Of a stretch of 40,578 nucleotides of DNA, positions 33,776-40,578 are shown piece by piece. Position 1 is the stretch's first letter. The number at the start of each line of letters is the position of its first letter. The stretch spans positions 1 through 40,578 of the forward strand of contig CALKUQ010000065.1 in the NCBI GenBank assembly GCA_937996705.1. Direction: 5' to 3'. This DNA is from an uncultured Chlamydiae bacterium (GTDB lineage Bacteria; Chlamydiota; Chlamydiia; Chlamydiales; 2-12-FULL-49-11). Position numbers and translations under genes: made by a program. The notes beneath the pieces were generated by a model that was not told the origin of the DNA, ran no database searches, and saw only the letters and a program-made list of their open reading frames with translations.

Positions 33776-34683
33776 AATTTGAGAGCAGAAAGTCTTTCAA
33801 TCCGGTCTTCCAGAGGTGGGTGAGTAGCAAAGAGGTGGAGAAACCTTTTTTTCTTGGATGAGGTGATCATGAGAGCTTCTACAGATTGAGTTTTTAGGTC
33901 TGAGTCGCTGATCCCTTGAAGGGCTTGGAGTCTTCTTAAAGCTGCAATCATAGGGCCTTTGCCAAGAAGTTCTGCTGACCCTTTATCAGCTTTATATTCA
34001 CGAATGCGTGAGAAGAATGCGATGATCATGGCTCCAAGAAGCATAAAAATAATTTCAAACAGAAAGGTAAAGAGCGAGAAGGTCATATACGAATTTGAAT
34101 TCTTGCTATCTCTGCTTTTTGATAGGGCGTTAGAGAGGGCAAACGCAAGAACTCTGGCCAGAAACATAACAAAAGCGTTGATGACACCTTGAAGGAGTGT
34201 CATTGTGACCATGTCGCCATTTGCGATATGAGTAATTTCATGGCCGATCACCGCTTCGATTTCTTCTTTGGATAGAGTTTGAATAAGCCCTGTAGATACT
34301 GCAACAAGAGATCTCCTTTGCGTGGGCCCCGTTGCAAACGCATTTGGCTCAGGAGATGAAAAAATACCTACTTCGGGAATGTCTGCAAGTCTTGCCTTTT
34401 GGGCAAGGCGAGCAACCATATCATAAATCATTTTTTCTTCAGGATTATTTGTATAAGGATTAATGAGGCGGACTCCTAGGAGCCATTTTGCCATTATTCT
34501 CGAAAGAAGGAGCGAAATTAAAGATCCAACCATCCCCCAAATAAGGCAAAAAGCAAGAAGCATTTTGTAGTCAATTCCCTGCTTTGTGAGGTAAGGTCCC
34601 ACATGAAAAATTTGAAGGATAAAAGAGATTGTTAAAACAATAAGAGCATTTAGAGCAAAAAACAAAAAAATTCTTTTAAACAT
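33772..34683 (-). CDS. htpX: Membrane zinc protease HtpX
   Basis: HtpX is a stress-related M48 metalloprotease of the inner membrane. Zinc ligands are in VIGHEITHIANGD (H148, E149, H152), with a third in REYKADKGSAEL (E229). Four membrane segments are visible near 5-25, 40-62, 162-185 and 203-224. The sequence FSSPEPNAFATGPTQRRS is characteristic of the family. The length of 303 aa is normal. It is convergent with the phosphatase gene. Confidence 0.97.
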   Translation of the reverse strand: MFKRIFLFFALNALIVLTISFILQIFHVGPYLTKQGIDYKMLLAFCLIWGMVGSLISLLLSRIMAKWLLGVRLINPYTNNPEEKMIYDMVARLAQKARLADIPEVGIFSSPEPNAFATGPTQRRSLVAVSTGLIQTLSKEEIEAVIGHEITHIANGDMVTMTLLQGVINAFVMFLARVLAFALSNALSKSRDSKNSNSYMTFSLFTFLFEIIFMLLGAMIIAFFSRIREYKADKGSAELLGKGPMIAALRRLQALQGISDSDLKTQSVEALMITSSKKKRFLHLFATHPPLEDRIERLSALKF

Positions 34684-34755
34684 CTTCAGCCTCTCGGTTT
34701 TGAGTTTTTAGAATAACACAATTTCGATTTTAATGCCCTCAATGAAGACAATCAT

Positions 34756-34783
34756 TTGCCTAAAATCCCCTCTGCAGTATAGT
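34756..34783 (+). promoter_or_regulatory. Candidate promoter for the small gene-peptidase pair
   Basis: TTGCCT (34756-34761) and TATAGT (34778-34783) are 16 bp apart, with a start of transcription expected near 34790, about 35 nt before the ATG at 34825. Confidence 0.45.
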
Positions 34784-34824
34784 GTAGAGCCGATTTAAAA
34801 AAAAATAGTATAAAGGAATGAAAA

Positions 34825-35067
34825 ATGGGAAAAATTTTAGAGGGTCTTTTTTCTGATGGTAGACCCTCTAAAAAAGAGGTCAAAACAATTTTAAATAGAC
34901 GAAGAAAAGGTAAGACAATATGCTACGTCTTGATCACGTGCACTGAGTCTGATGAAGATGGGGTGATCAATGTTGAAATGAGTTATGATGGAAAAAAATG
35001 GCTTGCAGCCTATTTAATTAAGAGCGCGCAAGGTATTCTAGAAGGAGAAAAAAATGGAACGCTATAA
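34825..35067 (+). CDS. Small hypothetical protein (80 aa) overlapping the M20 peptidase gene
   Basis: The family is not recognised. It is a basic N-terminal segment (RPSKKEVKTILNRRRKGK) followed by a short alternating region (CYVLITCTESDEDGVINVEMS) that suggests beta strands. The start is well supported by AAAGGAA seven bases before the ATG. The 3' end overlaps the peptidase gene by 14 bp, so the two are translationally linked. There is no signal peptide. Confidence 0.75.
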   Translation: MGKILEGLFSDGRPSKKEVKTILNRRRKGKTICYVLITCTESDEDGVINVEMSYDGKKWLAAYLIKSAQGILEGEKNGTL

Positions 35068-36409
35068 AGCTTGGTTTGAAAAACATTACGATCGAATCCT
35101 ACAAGACTATATTTCCTATTTAAAATTCCCTAGTGTAAGTGCTCAAAAACAATATAAAAATGAGACCCAAGAGTGTGCGAATTGGGTCGAACGCTACCTT
35201 AAAAATCTGGGATTTTCAACAACCCAATGGAAGGGAAAAGGGCATCCTACTATTTTTGGAGAAAAAAAAGGGGGGAGTGAAACGCCTACACTTCTTTTTT
35301 ATGGCCATTATGACGTTCAGCCGCCGGAACCTCTAAATTTATGGAAAAGTGGTCCCTTTGAGCCTGAAATACGAAATGGAAGAATCTATGCAAGGGGAGC
35401 TGAAGATAATAAAGGCCAAAATTTTTATACCTTGTGTGCCCTGGAAGCTTTCATGGATTTGCATAAAGAGCTCCCTTTTACAATCAAGATTGTGATTGAA
35501 GGAGAGGAGGAGATGGGGAGCGAGACCCTTCTCGAAGTTTTACAGAACCATAAAGAAGAGGCAAAAGCAGACTATCTATTTGTAGTAGATCTAGGAATGG
35601 GTTCCTGGGATAAGCCGGCCCTCACCCTTGGATGCAGAGGGATTATGACTATGGAGGTTCAGTGCAGAAATTCGGATACAGATTTACATTCAGGACATTA
35701 TGGTGGTATTGCTCTCAATCCTATTAGAGCTCTTAGTGAGGTTCTTACACAAGTTTTTGATAAAAGAGGGTTTGTTGCAATTCCCGGATTTTATGACGAT
35801 GTGAAAGAGCTGACTTCTGCCGAAAAAGCAAAAGTTGATCTCAGTTTTGAGCCGGCTCTCCATAAAAAAGAGGTGGGAATGAGGGCTTTCCACAAAGTCG
35901 AGGGATATAATCCAACTGAAGTGAGTTTTTTACAGCCTGTTTTTGAAATTAATGGGATTTCCGGGGGCTATTCAGGAGAGGGTTTTAAAACAGTTCTACC
36001 CGCAGTTGCCTCTGCAAAACTATCTTGCAGACTGGTTCCCGATCAAGATCCGGAAAAAATTTACCAACAGGTTTGTCATTTCATTAAAGAGCGGATGGAC
36101 AAAGAGCTTGAAGTCATATTTACAAAGCATGGGGGAGGGCCAGCTGTTTGGAGTAATCCCTTAGCAAAGTCGACTCAAAGGGCAGAGCAGGCTTACAAGG
36201 ATGTTTTTGGTCAGTGTAGTTTTATTTATGCAGGGGGATCAATTCCCATCACAAAGGCACTTTCAGATGCTTCAGGAGCCGAAGTTATCCTCATTGGAAC
36301 GGGGCTTGATTGCGATAATATTCATGCTCCAAACGAAAGTTTTGGCCTAGACCAGTTTGAAAAGGGATACCTTTTGGTAAGTAGAATATTGGAGCTTTTT
36401 TCTCCTTAA
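35054..36409 (+). CDS. M20 family dipeptidase / metallopeptidase
   Basis: These dinuclear zinc peptidases cleave dipeptides or related amides. Metal and catalytic motifs are present: LLFYGHYDVQPPEP (H85, D87), YARGAEDNKGQ (D118), IEGEEEMGS with the catalytic/metal glutamates, VVDLGMG further on, and HSGHYGG in the dimerisation/lid region. A length of 451 aa fits the CNDP/DapE-like dipeptidase branch. GAAGGAG lies upstream of the ATG inside the preceding gene. There is no signal peptide, so it is probably a cytoplasmic enzyme that processes imported host peptides; that use is inferred. Confidence 0.93.
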   Translation: MERYKAWFEKHYDRILQDYISYLKFPSVSAQKQYKNETQECANWVERYLKNLGFSTTQWKGKGHPTIFGEKKGGSETPTLLFYGHYDVQPPEPLNLWKSGPFEPEIRNGRIYARGAEDNKGQNFYTLCALEAFMDLHKELPFTIKIVIEGEEEMGSETLLEVLQNHKEEAKADYLFVVDLGMGSWDKPALTLGCRGIMTMEVQCRNSDTDLHSGHYGGIALNPIRALSEVLTQVFDKRGFVAIPGFYDDVKELTSAEKAKVDLSFEPALHKKEVGMRAFHKVEGYNPTEVSFLQPVFEINGISGGYSGEGFKTVLPAVASAKLSCRLVPDQDPEKIYQQVCHFIKERMDKELEVIFTKHGGGPAVWSNPLAKSTQRAEQAYKDVFGQCSFIYAGGSIPITKALSDASGAEVILIGTGLDCDNIHAPNESFGLDQFEKGYLLVSRILELFSP

Positions 36410-36421
36410 GATTTTCCTAGA

Positions 36422-36628
36422 TTATACGGGAGACTTTCCTCTAAAGTGCAGGGAAGCAACAACAATTGTTTTTTTCGCTGTAGGATTTTCCATTCCAATC
36501 ACGGAGGAGTCAAATCTCTTTGGCGAGGTAGCCCGAGTTCTAAGTTTTTTTGCTAATTCAGAGGAATCGGTATAAGCTCCTTGTGGATAAGAGCCTGCTC
36601 CTTTGCTTGGGTCTACAGAATCTGTCAT
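36422..36628 (-). CDS. Small hypothetical protein (68 aa)
   Basis: The family is unknown. The protein is polar and basic with low-complexity Ser/Thr/Lys content (for example KKLRTRATSPKRFDSS) and no membrane segment. The start has one of the best ribosome sites in the window, AAGGAG five bases before the ATG. A TTGACA box with a plausible spacer lies just upstream. It is convergent with the peptidase gene. These signals make it more than a chance frame despite its size. Confidence 0.65.
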   Translation of the reverse strand: MTDSVDPSKGAGSYPQGAYTDSSELAKKLRTRATSPKRFDSSVIGMENPTAKKTIVVASLHFRGKSPV

Positions 36629-36648
36629 ATCATCTCCTTGGTTCCTTA

Positions 36649-36677
36649 CAACTAGGATAAATAGTTCTAAATGTCAA
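36649..36677 (-). promoter_or_regulatory. Candidate promoter of the 68-aa gene
   Basis: On the minus strand a perfect TTGACA (36672-36677) is 17 bp from TAGTTG (36649-36654). The predicted start near 36642 leaves a 14-nt leader that still contains the AAGGAG site. The -10 box is weak. Confidence 0.45.
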
Positions 36678-36702
36678 TATATACCGCTTCCAAATGAATC
36701 TT
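36677..36702. repeat. Solo terminal repeat of the MITE-like element
   Basis: ATATACCGCTTCCAAATGAA and the next bases to CTT (36702) match the terminus of the element at 1-143, as the reverse complement of 118-143. The rest of the element is missing. It lies exactly between two divergent promoters. Confidence 0.7.
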
Positions 36703-36730
36703 GATTTTTGAAATAAAAGCAGTATATACT
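36701..36730 (+). promoter_or_regulatory. Candidate promoter of the membrane/coiled-coil gene
   Basis: TTGATT (36701-36706) and TATACT (36725-36730) are 18 bp apart. The -35 box begins at the inner edge of the solo repeat. Transcription would start at or next to the ATG at 36738, giving a leaderless or nearly leaderless message. Confidence 0.4.
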
Positions 36731-36737
36731 TAAAATT

Positions 36738-37406
36738 ATGAACATTTGGTATAGAGCTCAAGAAAAAATATGTCCCCCTGGAGAGACAAAGTGGATCGGG
36801 TGGCTTGCGGTTCCCCTCCTATTTTTAGGGGTCTCTTCGGTATTGGCAAAAATGCATGGCTCTTCTGTTTGTCCGGTTGCATTTGCTCTCGCTTTACAGG
36901 TCTTATATGTAGTAACCGGGAGGACGAACCTTTTTGTGTTAGGCTTGTTAGGGTGGCTAGGAACGGTTATTTATTTAGGCCTAGGCGATTTATGGAATCT
37001 GGGTTATCTGGGGACAATTTTGATCTCTCTGTTTTTAAGTTATGAAATTTCAAGTCAGGCACGGAGTGTTTTCGAAGGGAGAGAGTTTCAAAAAAAGGAG
37101 CTTGAGAGGGATGTTGAATTGTGGAAATCTCGATTTGAGACCTTACATGAAAAGATAACAAGTGATAAAGAAGTTGTTGATTGTGAGATTGATAAATTAG
37201 AAAAGGTGATTGAAGCTCGAAAAAAAGAGATAGAATCGCTTCGTGTACTCATTGCCCTTTCTCATAGGGAGACAAGGAGAGCAGAGGAGATGCTTGGCTC
37301 TCAACAAGAGGCGCTTAAGCACCGTCAAACTATTAATGAGTCGCTCCAGGTAAAACGGAGTGCTAAGCAGCCTATCTCGTTAAAAGATTTAGCCAAAAAA
37401 TTGTGA
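36738..37406 (+). CDS. Membrane protein with cytoplasmic coiled coil (222 aa)
   Basis: The family is not recognised. Residues about 20-112 contain four hydrophobic segments (WLAVPLLFLGVSSVLA, VAFALALQVLYVV, LFVLGLLGWLGTVIYLGL and TILISLFLSYEI). Residues about 118-200 are a long charged coiled coil (KKELERDVELWKSRF onward). The tail is basic (KRSAKQPISLKDLAKKL). No Shine-Dalgarno sequence precedes the ATG, and the promoter boxes lie so close that the transcript may be leaderless. It is convergent with map. A scaffold or cell-division-related role is possible but not shown. Confidence 0.75.
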   Translation: MNIWYRAQEKICPPGETKWIGWLAVPLLFLGVSSVLAKMHGSSVCPVAFALALQVLYVVTGRTNLFVLGLLGWLGTVIYLGLGDLWNLGYLGTILISLFLSYEISSQARSVFEGREFQKKELERDVELWKSRFETLHEKITSDKEVVDCEIDKLEKVIEARKKEIESLRVLIALSHRETRRAEEMLGSQQEALKHRQTINESLQVKRSAKQPISLKDLAKKL

Positions 37407-38279
37407 TTAGAGGGTTAAAATTTCGTGACCTGATTCTGTTATAAGGATTGTATGTTCCCACTGGGCGCTAGGGCGTCCATCTGCGGTGCGGGCGGTCCAC
37501 TTATCTATCGGGTCAATGATCGCTTTGCGCGTACCAGCATTGATCATAGGCTCAATCGTAAAGGTCATGCCGGGGGCAAGCGGTATGTTTATTGAGTTTG
37601 CATGGTGGGGGATTTGAGGGGCTTCGTGGAATTTTACACCAACGCCGTGGCCTACAAATTGATCTACGACTGAGCAGTTTTGAGAGGCTGCATACGCTTC
37701 GATAATATCGCCAATTTCATAGATAAAAACGCCGGGTTTGAGAATAGCAATAGAGCGCATGAGGCACTCATAGGAGGTCTCCATTACCCGCTGCTTTTCA
37801 GGTTCAATTTTACCAATGGCTACCATAGCGCTACAGTCTCCGTAGTAACCCTTTAAAATTGCAGTGACATCGATGTTAAGAAAATCTCCCGCTTTTAGAG
37901 GAGAGTCGTTTGGAATGCCATGACAGATCACTTCATTGAGTGAGGTGCAGGTCGCTTTTGGAAAGGGGGGATGGCCGTAACCTAGAGGGGCAGGTATTGC
38001 ACCTGCCTCTTTATGGAGTTTAACTACTAGATCATTAATTTGATTCGTTGTAACACCCTCTTTTGCAATGTTGCAAGCCTCGCGTAAAATCGAAGCTGCA
38101 AGTTTTGAGGCATTTCGAATCCCTTCAATTTGTTCAGGAGTTTTGATTAAGATGCCGTATTGCTTTTTGTATTGTAAAGCTAGATTTACATTCGACGCTT
38201 GTGCGCTCTCTTTGGGGTAGTGGCATTTTTTCCATTTTTCTCCACTTCCACACCAGCAGGGGTCATTTCTTGAAATCAT
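37407..38279 (-). CDS. map: Methionine aminopeptidase type I with SEC-C zinc motif
   Basis: MAP removes the initiator methionine from new proteins. The metal ligands lie in GDFLNIDVTAILKGYYGDCSA (two aspartates), GHGVGVKFHEAP (histidine), TIEPM and QWEHTILIT (glutamates). The first 20 residues form a SEC-C type zinc-binding motif (NDPCWCGSGEKWKKCH), as in chlamydial MAPs, probably for ribosome or nucleic-acid contact. I use the ATG at 38279, which starts MISRNDPCW; longer forms would run through the truA 3' end. This gives 290 aa and a 17-bp overlap with truA. Confidence 0.94.
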   Translation of the reverse strand: MISRNDPCWCGSGEKWKKCHYPKESAQASNVNLALQYKKQYGILIKTPEQIEGIRNASKLAASILREACNIAKEGVTTNQINDLVVKLHKEAGAIPAPLGYGHPPFPKATCTSLNEVICHGIPNDSPLKAGDFLNIDVTAILKGYYGDCSAMVAIGKIEPEKQRVMETSYECLMRSIAILKPGVFIYEIGDIIEAYAASQNCSVVDQFVGHGVGVKFHEAPQIPHHANSINIPLAPGMTFTIEPMINAGTRKAIIDPIDKWTARTADGRPSAQWEHTILITESGHEILTL

Positions 38280-39039
38280 AATACACTCTCTTAAGGTGAA
38301 GGCCATGCGCAGGGGCGCAAATGCCGGCGTTTTCTCTTTTGCCACTCGCTATAATCGATTCTAACTCGGATAGTTTTATTTTTCCCTGACCAATATATAC
38401 AAGTGTTCCAACAATGTTCCTAACCATTTTATACAAAAAACTGTTTCCGATAAGAGAAAAATCGAAAATTTTTTCCCCCGTAATAGAAATCTCTTTAATT
38501 GTCCGAATCGTAGACTCCCCTTGATCGCTTCCACTATTTTTAAAAGCGCTGAAATTTTTTTCGCCGATAAAACATTGAGTCGCTTCCAGCATGGCCATTT
38601 TATCGAGTGGGTGCGGGTAGTGCCAAGTTGTAAATCTATTAAAGGGGCTTTGAATGGGGCTTGTTTCAACAAAATAGTGGTACTCTTTTTTTAGAGCATC
38701 GATAGTAGGATGAAAGGTGTTGGAGGCAACTGAGGCGTTAAGAATTCGTATCTCTTTAGGCAAGAGGGAATTAATAATGTATTGGAGTTTTTCTAATTCT
38801 ATCTCTTTTTGCAGGATAAAGCTAACAATTTGTCCCTCAGCGTGAACTCCTCTATCTGTTCTAGAAGCGCAAATAAGGTTAATCTCGTGTTGAAGAGCTG
38901 TTTGTAGGGCCTGCTCTAAACTTGCTTCAATGCTGGGTCCCTCTTTAGTCTTTTGAAACCCAAAGTAGTTAGTTCCTTCGTAGGCAACGGTTAGGACGAT
39001 ATTTTTTCCGATAGAGCTGTGTGAGGGGCTGTTTGAAAT
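38263..39039 (-). CDS. truA: tRNA pseudouridine synthase A with probable ATT start
   Basis: TruA makes pseudouridine at positions 38-40 of tRNAs. The first ATG in frame (38763) would give only 166 aa and lose the catalytic domain. Reading upstream in the same frame gives IVLTVAYEGTNYFGFQK and the active-site ICASRTDRGVHAEGQIV, with the catalytic aspartate, so the gene must begin near 39000-39040. No ATG, GTG or TTG exists there. ATT at 39039 has AAGGAG (39047-39052) exactly seven bases before it, giving 258 aa, a normal TruA length. ATC codons at 39012 or 39000 are weaker alternatives. The 5' end overlaps marC by 49 bp and the 3' end overlaps map. Confidence 0.85.
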   Translation of the reverse strand: MSNSPSHSSIGKNIVLTVAYEGTNYFGFQKTKEGPSIEASLEQALQTALQHEINLICASRTDRGVHAEGQIVSFILQKEIELEKLQYIINSLLPKEIRILNASVASNTFHPTIDALKKEYHYFVETSPIQSPFNRFTTWHYPHPLDKMAMLEATQCFIGEKNFSAFKNSGSDQGESTIRTIKEISITGEKIFDFSLIGNSFLYKMVRNIVGTLVYIGQGKIKLSELESIIASGKRENAGICAPAHGLHLKRVYYDFKK

Positions 39040-39617
39040 ATCATCACTCCTTGCAAGAACATATTGATTGCAATTAGCACCAAAACAAGACCCATCAAGC
39101 GCTCGAGTGCATTAATGCCTCGAGTGCCAAGACATTTTTGTAGCAGCGTAGAGCCCAAAAGAATCAGAGTTGATGCAACCCAGGCTATCCCAATCGCACT
39201 AAAAAGAATGCCTCGATTTTCTAGTTGATGGGAGTATATCATAACCGCTGCTAAAACGGAAGGGCCGGCGACTAAAGGGACGGCAAGAGGGAATACAAGT
39301 GGTTCACCTTCAATAGATAAACTCTCAATTAATGTTCCGTTTTCCGGAAAAAGCAACTTTAAGGCCATAATAAACAAAACAATCCCCCCAGAAATAAAGA
39401 TCGCCTCGTGAGATATGCTCAACGCTTTCAAAAATGCGTCTCCAAAAATAGCAAAAAATATAATAATGATTAGAGCTATAATTTTTTCTCGAAAAATAAT
39501 CCAAAATCTCCGCTCACTAGGTAATTCTTTCAAAATTGCTAAATAGATGGGAATATTGCCAACCGGATCCATCAGCAAAAACAGGGTAAAGGCCATTGAA
39601 AAAACAGTGATTGACAT
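38991..39617 (-). CDS. marC: MarC family integral membrane protein
   Basis: MarC/UPF0056 proteins are six-helix inner-membrane proteins of unsettled function. MAFTLFLLMDPVGNIPIYLAIL at the N-terminus and PLAVPLVAGPSVLAAVMIYS in the middle are family hallmarks, and hydrophobic segments span the whole protein. I use ATG 39617 (208 aa) rather than the TTG three codons earlier. The 3' end overlaps truA by 49 bp. marC beside map is a chlamydial arrangement. Confidence 0.92.
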   Translation of the reverse strand: MSITVFSMAFTLFLLMDPVGNIPIYLAILKELPSERRFWIIFREKIIALIIIIFFAIFGDAFLKALSISHEAIFISGGIVLFIMALKLLFPENGTLIESLSIEGEPLVFPLAVPLVAGPSVLAAVMIYSHQLENRGILFSAIGIAWVASTLILLGSTLLQKCLGTRGINALERLMGLVLVLIAINMFLQGVMIFQTAPHTALSEKISS

Positions 39618-39888
39618 ACTTATCAAATAGATTAAATCCGAAATCTTAGCAAGTTGTGTTTTCTGTCAGCTCTGCTATTCTATAATAATAAACAACTAAC
39701 AGGGAGATATACCGAAAAAAGTTCAAGAATCGGTTTTTAAATATTTTTTACCTCTCGCGAACTAAAGTTTGCCGAAGAGCGCAGAGCTCACAGAGATGCT
39801 ATAGCGAACTGTGTTCGCGGGTGATAGAAAAATTCATGCATGACATTATGCGCTATCAACGGGATTTTTTATCAATTCGATTCTTCAG

Positions 39889-40443
39889 TTAAATTCTGTA
39901 TATATGTATGAAGATTAATTTAATTATATTTTGAGCCAGATATTCATATGCTTGACTTGAAAAATGATATGCAAAATCATCATTACTTGAATCGCGAGTT
40001 TGCTTCACAGTCGATTCTTGCGTCACTGCAGGTTTAATCAACTCTAACAACTGACTGATATGGCCGTCTTCAAAGTTGTCACAAGCAGCCTTCACTGCAC
40101 CACAACTGCTGTGTCCTAGCACCACAATCAACTTACTCTTAAGATATTTAGTACCAAACTCTAAACTTGCAATCGCATAATTAGAAGCAATATTGCCCGC
40201 CAAACGCACACTAAAAATATCACCCAAAGCCTGATCAAACAACATCTCAACTGGCGCACGAGAATCGCTACAGCTCAACACAGAAGCAAACGGATGTTGT
40301 TTATCTTTAGTGAGTAACACCAAATTCTGCAAATCACGGTCAGCCGTTAGGCGACTTGTAAAACGTTGATTCCCCTCAACCAAAATATCTAAGGCTTCCC
40401 TTGGAGTCATTTTGTCACGATTGAGTAATGGGTGTTTGTACAT
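39889..40443 (-). CDS. Beta-carbonic anhydrase, C-terminally short
   Basis: Beta-carbonic anhydrases interconvert CO2 and bicarbonate. Zinc and active-site residues are intact: SCSDSRAPVE (C58, D60, R62) and LGHSSCGAV (H111, C114). The N-terminal HPLLNRDKMTPREALDILVEGNQRF is typical of the plant-like bacterial class. The family usually runs to 200-230 aa with a final helix and beta strand. Here the sequence ends at 184 with an atypical tail (NIIKLIFIHIYRI), so the C-terminus is probably lost by a rearrangement and the protein may be unstable. AAAGGA before the ATG supports the start. Its base use looks somewhat different from its neighbours, suggesting transfer. Confidence 0.8.
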   Translation of the reverse strand: MYKHPLLNRDKMTPREALDILVEGNQRFTSRLTADRDLQNLVLLTKDKQHPFASVLSCSDSRAPVEMLFDQALGDIFSVRLAGNIASNYAIASLEFGTKYLKSKLIVVLGHSSCGAVKAACDNFEDGHISQLLELIKPAVTQESTVKQTRDSSNDDFAYHFSSQAYEYLAQNIIKLIFIHIYRI

Positions 40444-40494
40444 AGGGGTCCTTTAATTCATCCACTCTAACTTAGTAGATTAAGCATATTTTAC

Positions 40495-40578
40495 GTGAAA
40501 ACAGCTTTAGGCGCTTCTGCTAAAGAGCTCAAGTTCAATTATAAAGACGTATTGAAGAAGCTTATAGCGCAGGACTAG
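40495..40578 (+). other. Short open frame ending at the window edge (27 aa)
   Basis: A frame from GTG 40495 encodes VKTALGASAKELKFNYKDVL and a few more residues and ends in TAG at the last base of the window. The composition looks protein-like, but there is no ribosome site and upstream of 40470 the frame is closed. It may be the tail of a broken gene or chance. Confidence 0.2.

Noticed and set aside
38376..38672. 98-codon minus-strand frame inside truA
   Set aside because: It is a shadow of truA in another frame; the truA frame carries all the conserved motifs.
38263..38763. truA as a truncated pseudogene of 166 aa
   Set aside because: The missing N-terminal half, including RTDRGVH, is present upstream in the same frame, so only the start codon is unusual.
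39660..39888. Attachment site or tRNA-like sequence near the carbonic anhydrase
   Set aside because: Only short hairpins are seen; no tRNA fragment, integrase or direct repeat pair supports an integration site.

Overview
The window looks like chromosome from an environmental (Parachlamydiales-type) member of the Chlamydiae. The evidence is gene order and gene architecture. uvrC-mutS lie near dnaG, a fused glycyl-tRNA synthetase (GlyQS) is divergent from pgsA, and then comes glgA, tRNA-Gln, rplY(ctc), pth, rpsF, rpsR, rplI, ispE, which as I recall is the chlamydial order. A methionine aminopeptidase with an N-terminal SEC-C zinc motif lies beside a MarC gene. ADP-heptose genes (hldD plus the kinase half of hldE) argue against Chlamydiaceae, whose LPS core lacks heptose, and for an amoeba-associated relative. 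No search could be run, so the species is not named.

Layout. 1-7.3 kb: the end of a small inverted-repeat element, a proline-rich hypothetical gene, then a minus-strand group (proline/serine-rich gene with poly-C tracts, small helical gene, mutS, uvrC). 7.3-10.9 kb: one 1171-codon gene with an FAD-oxidase-like front and a methyltransferase-like middle. 10.9-11.6 kb: a gene-free stretch with a second copy of the inverted-repeat element and an orphan terminator. 11.6-15.6 kb: a large unknown gene, dnaG and a DCC-type thiol oxidoreductase. 15.5-17.5 kb: two tandem class-3 lipases. 17.5-24.1 kb: glyQS, pgsA and an 854-codon unknown gene. 24.2-24.35 kb: a nested inverted-repeat cluster between convergent genes. 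24.4-33.2 kb: glgA, tRNA-Gln, a structured leader, and a tightly packed plus-strand run rplY-pth-rpsF-rpsR-rplI-ispE-aspS-hldD-hldE kinase. 33.2-40.6 kb: phosphatase, htpX, a small gene plus M20 peptidase, a 68-codon gene, a membrane/coiled-coil gene, the overlapping marC-truA-map group, and a C-terminally short beta-carbonic anhydrase.

Functions group into DNA replication and repair (dnaG, mutS, uvrC), translation (glyQS, aspS, tRNA-Gln, pth, three ribosomal proteins plus L25, truA, map), envelope and lipid metabolism (pgsA, hldD, heptose kinase, IspE, lipases) and storage (glgA). Several long proteins of unknown function, two of them proline-rich, may be lineage-specific or host-directed.

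The most unusual points are: an archaeal-type aspartyl-tRNA synthetase fused to a YbaK-type deacylase domain; a truA gene whose only well-placed start is ATT behind a strong Shine-Dalgarno sequence; four runs of 8-9 C in the proline-rich coding sequence that could switch its frame; a three-way-junction leader in front of the gene for 5S-rRNA-binding L25/CTC; and a MITE-like repeat family with a fragment lying in a divergent promoter.
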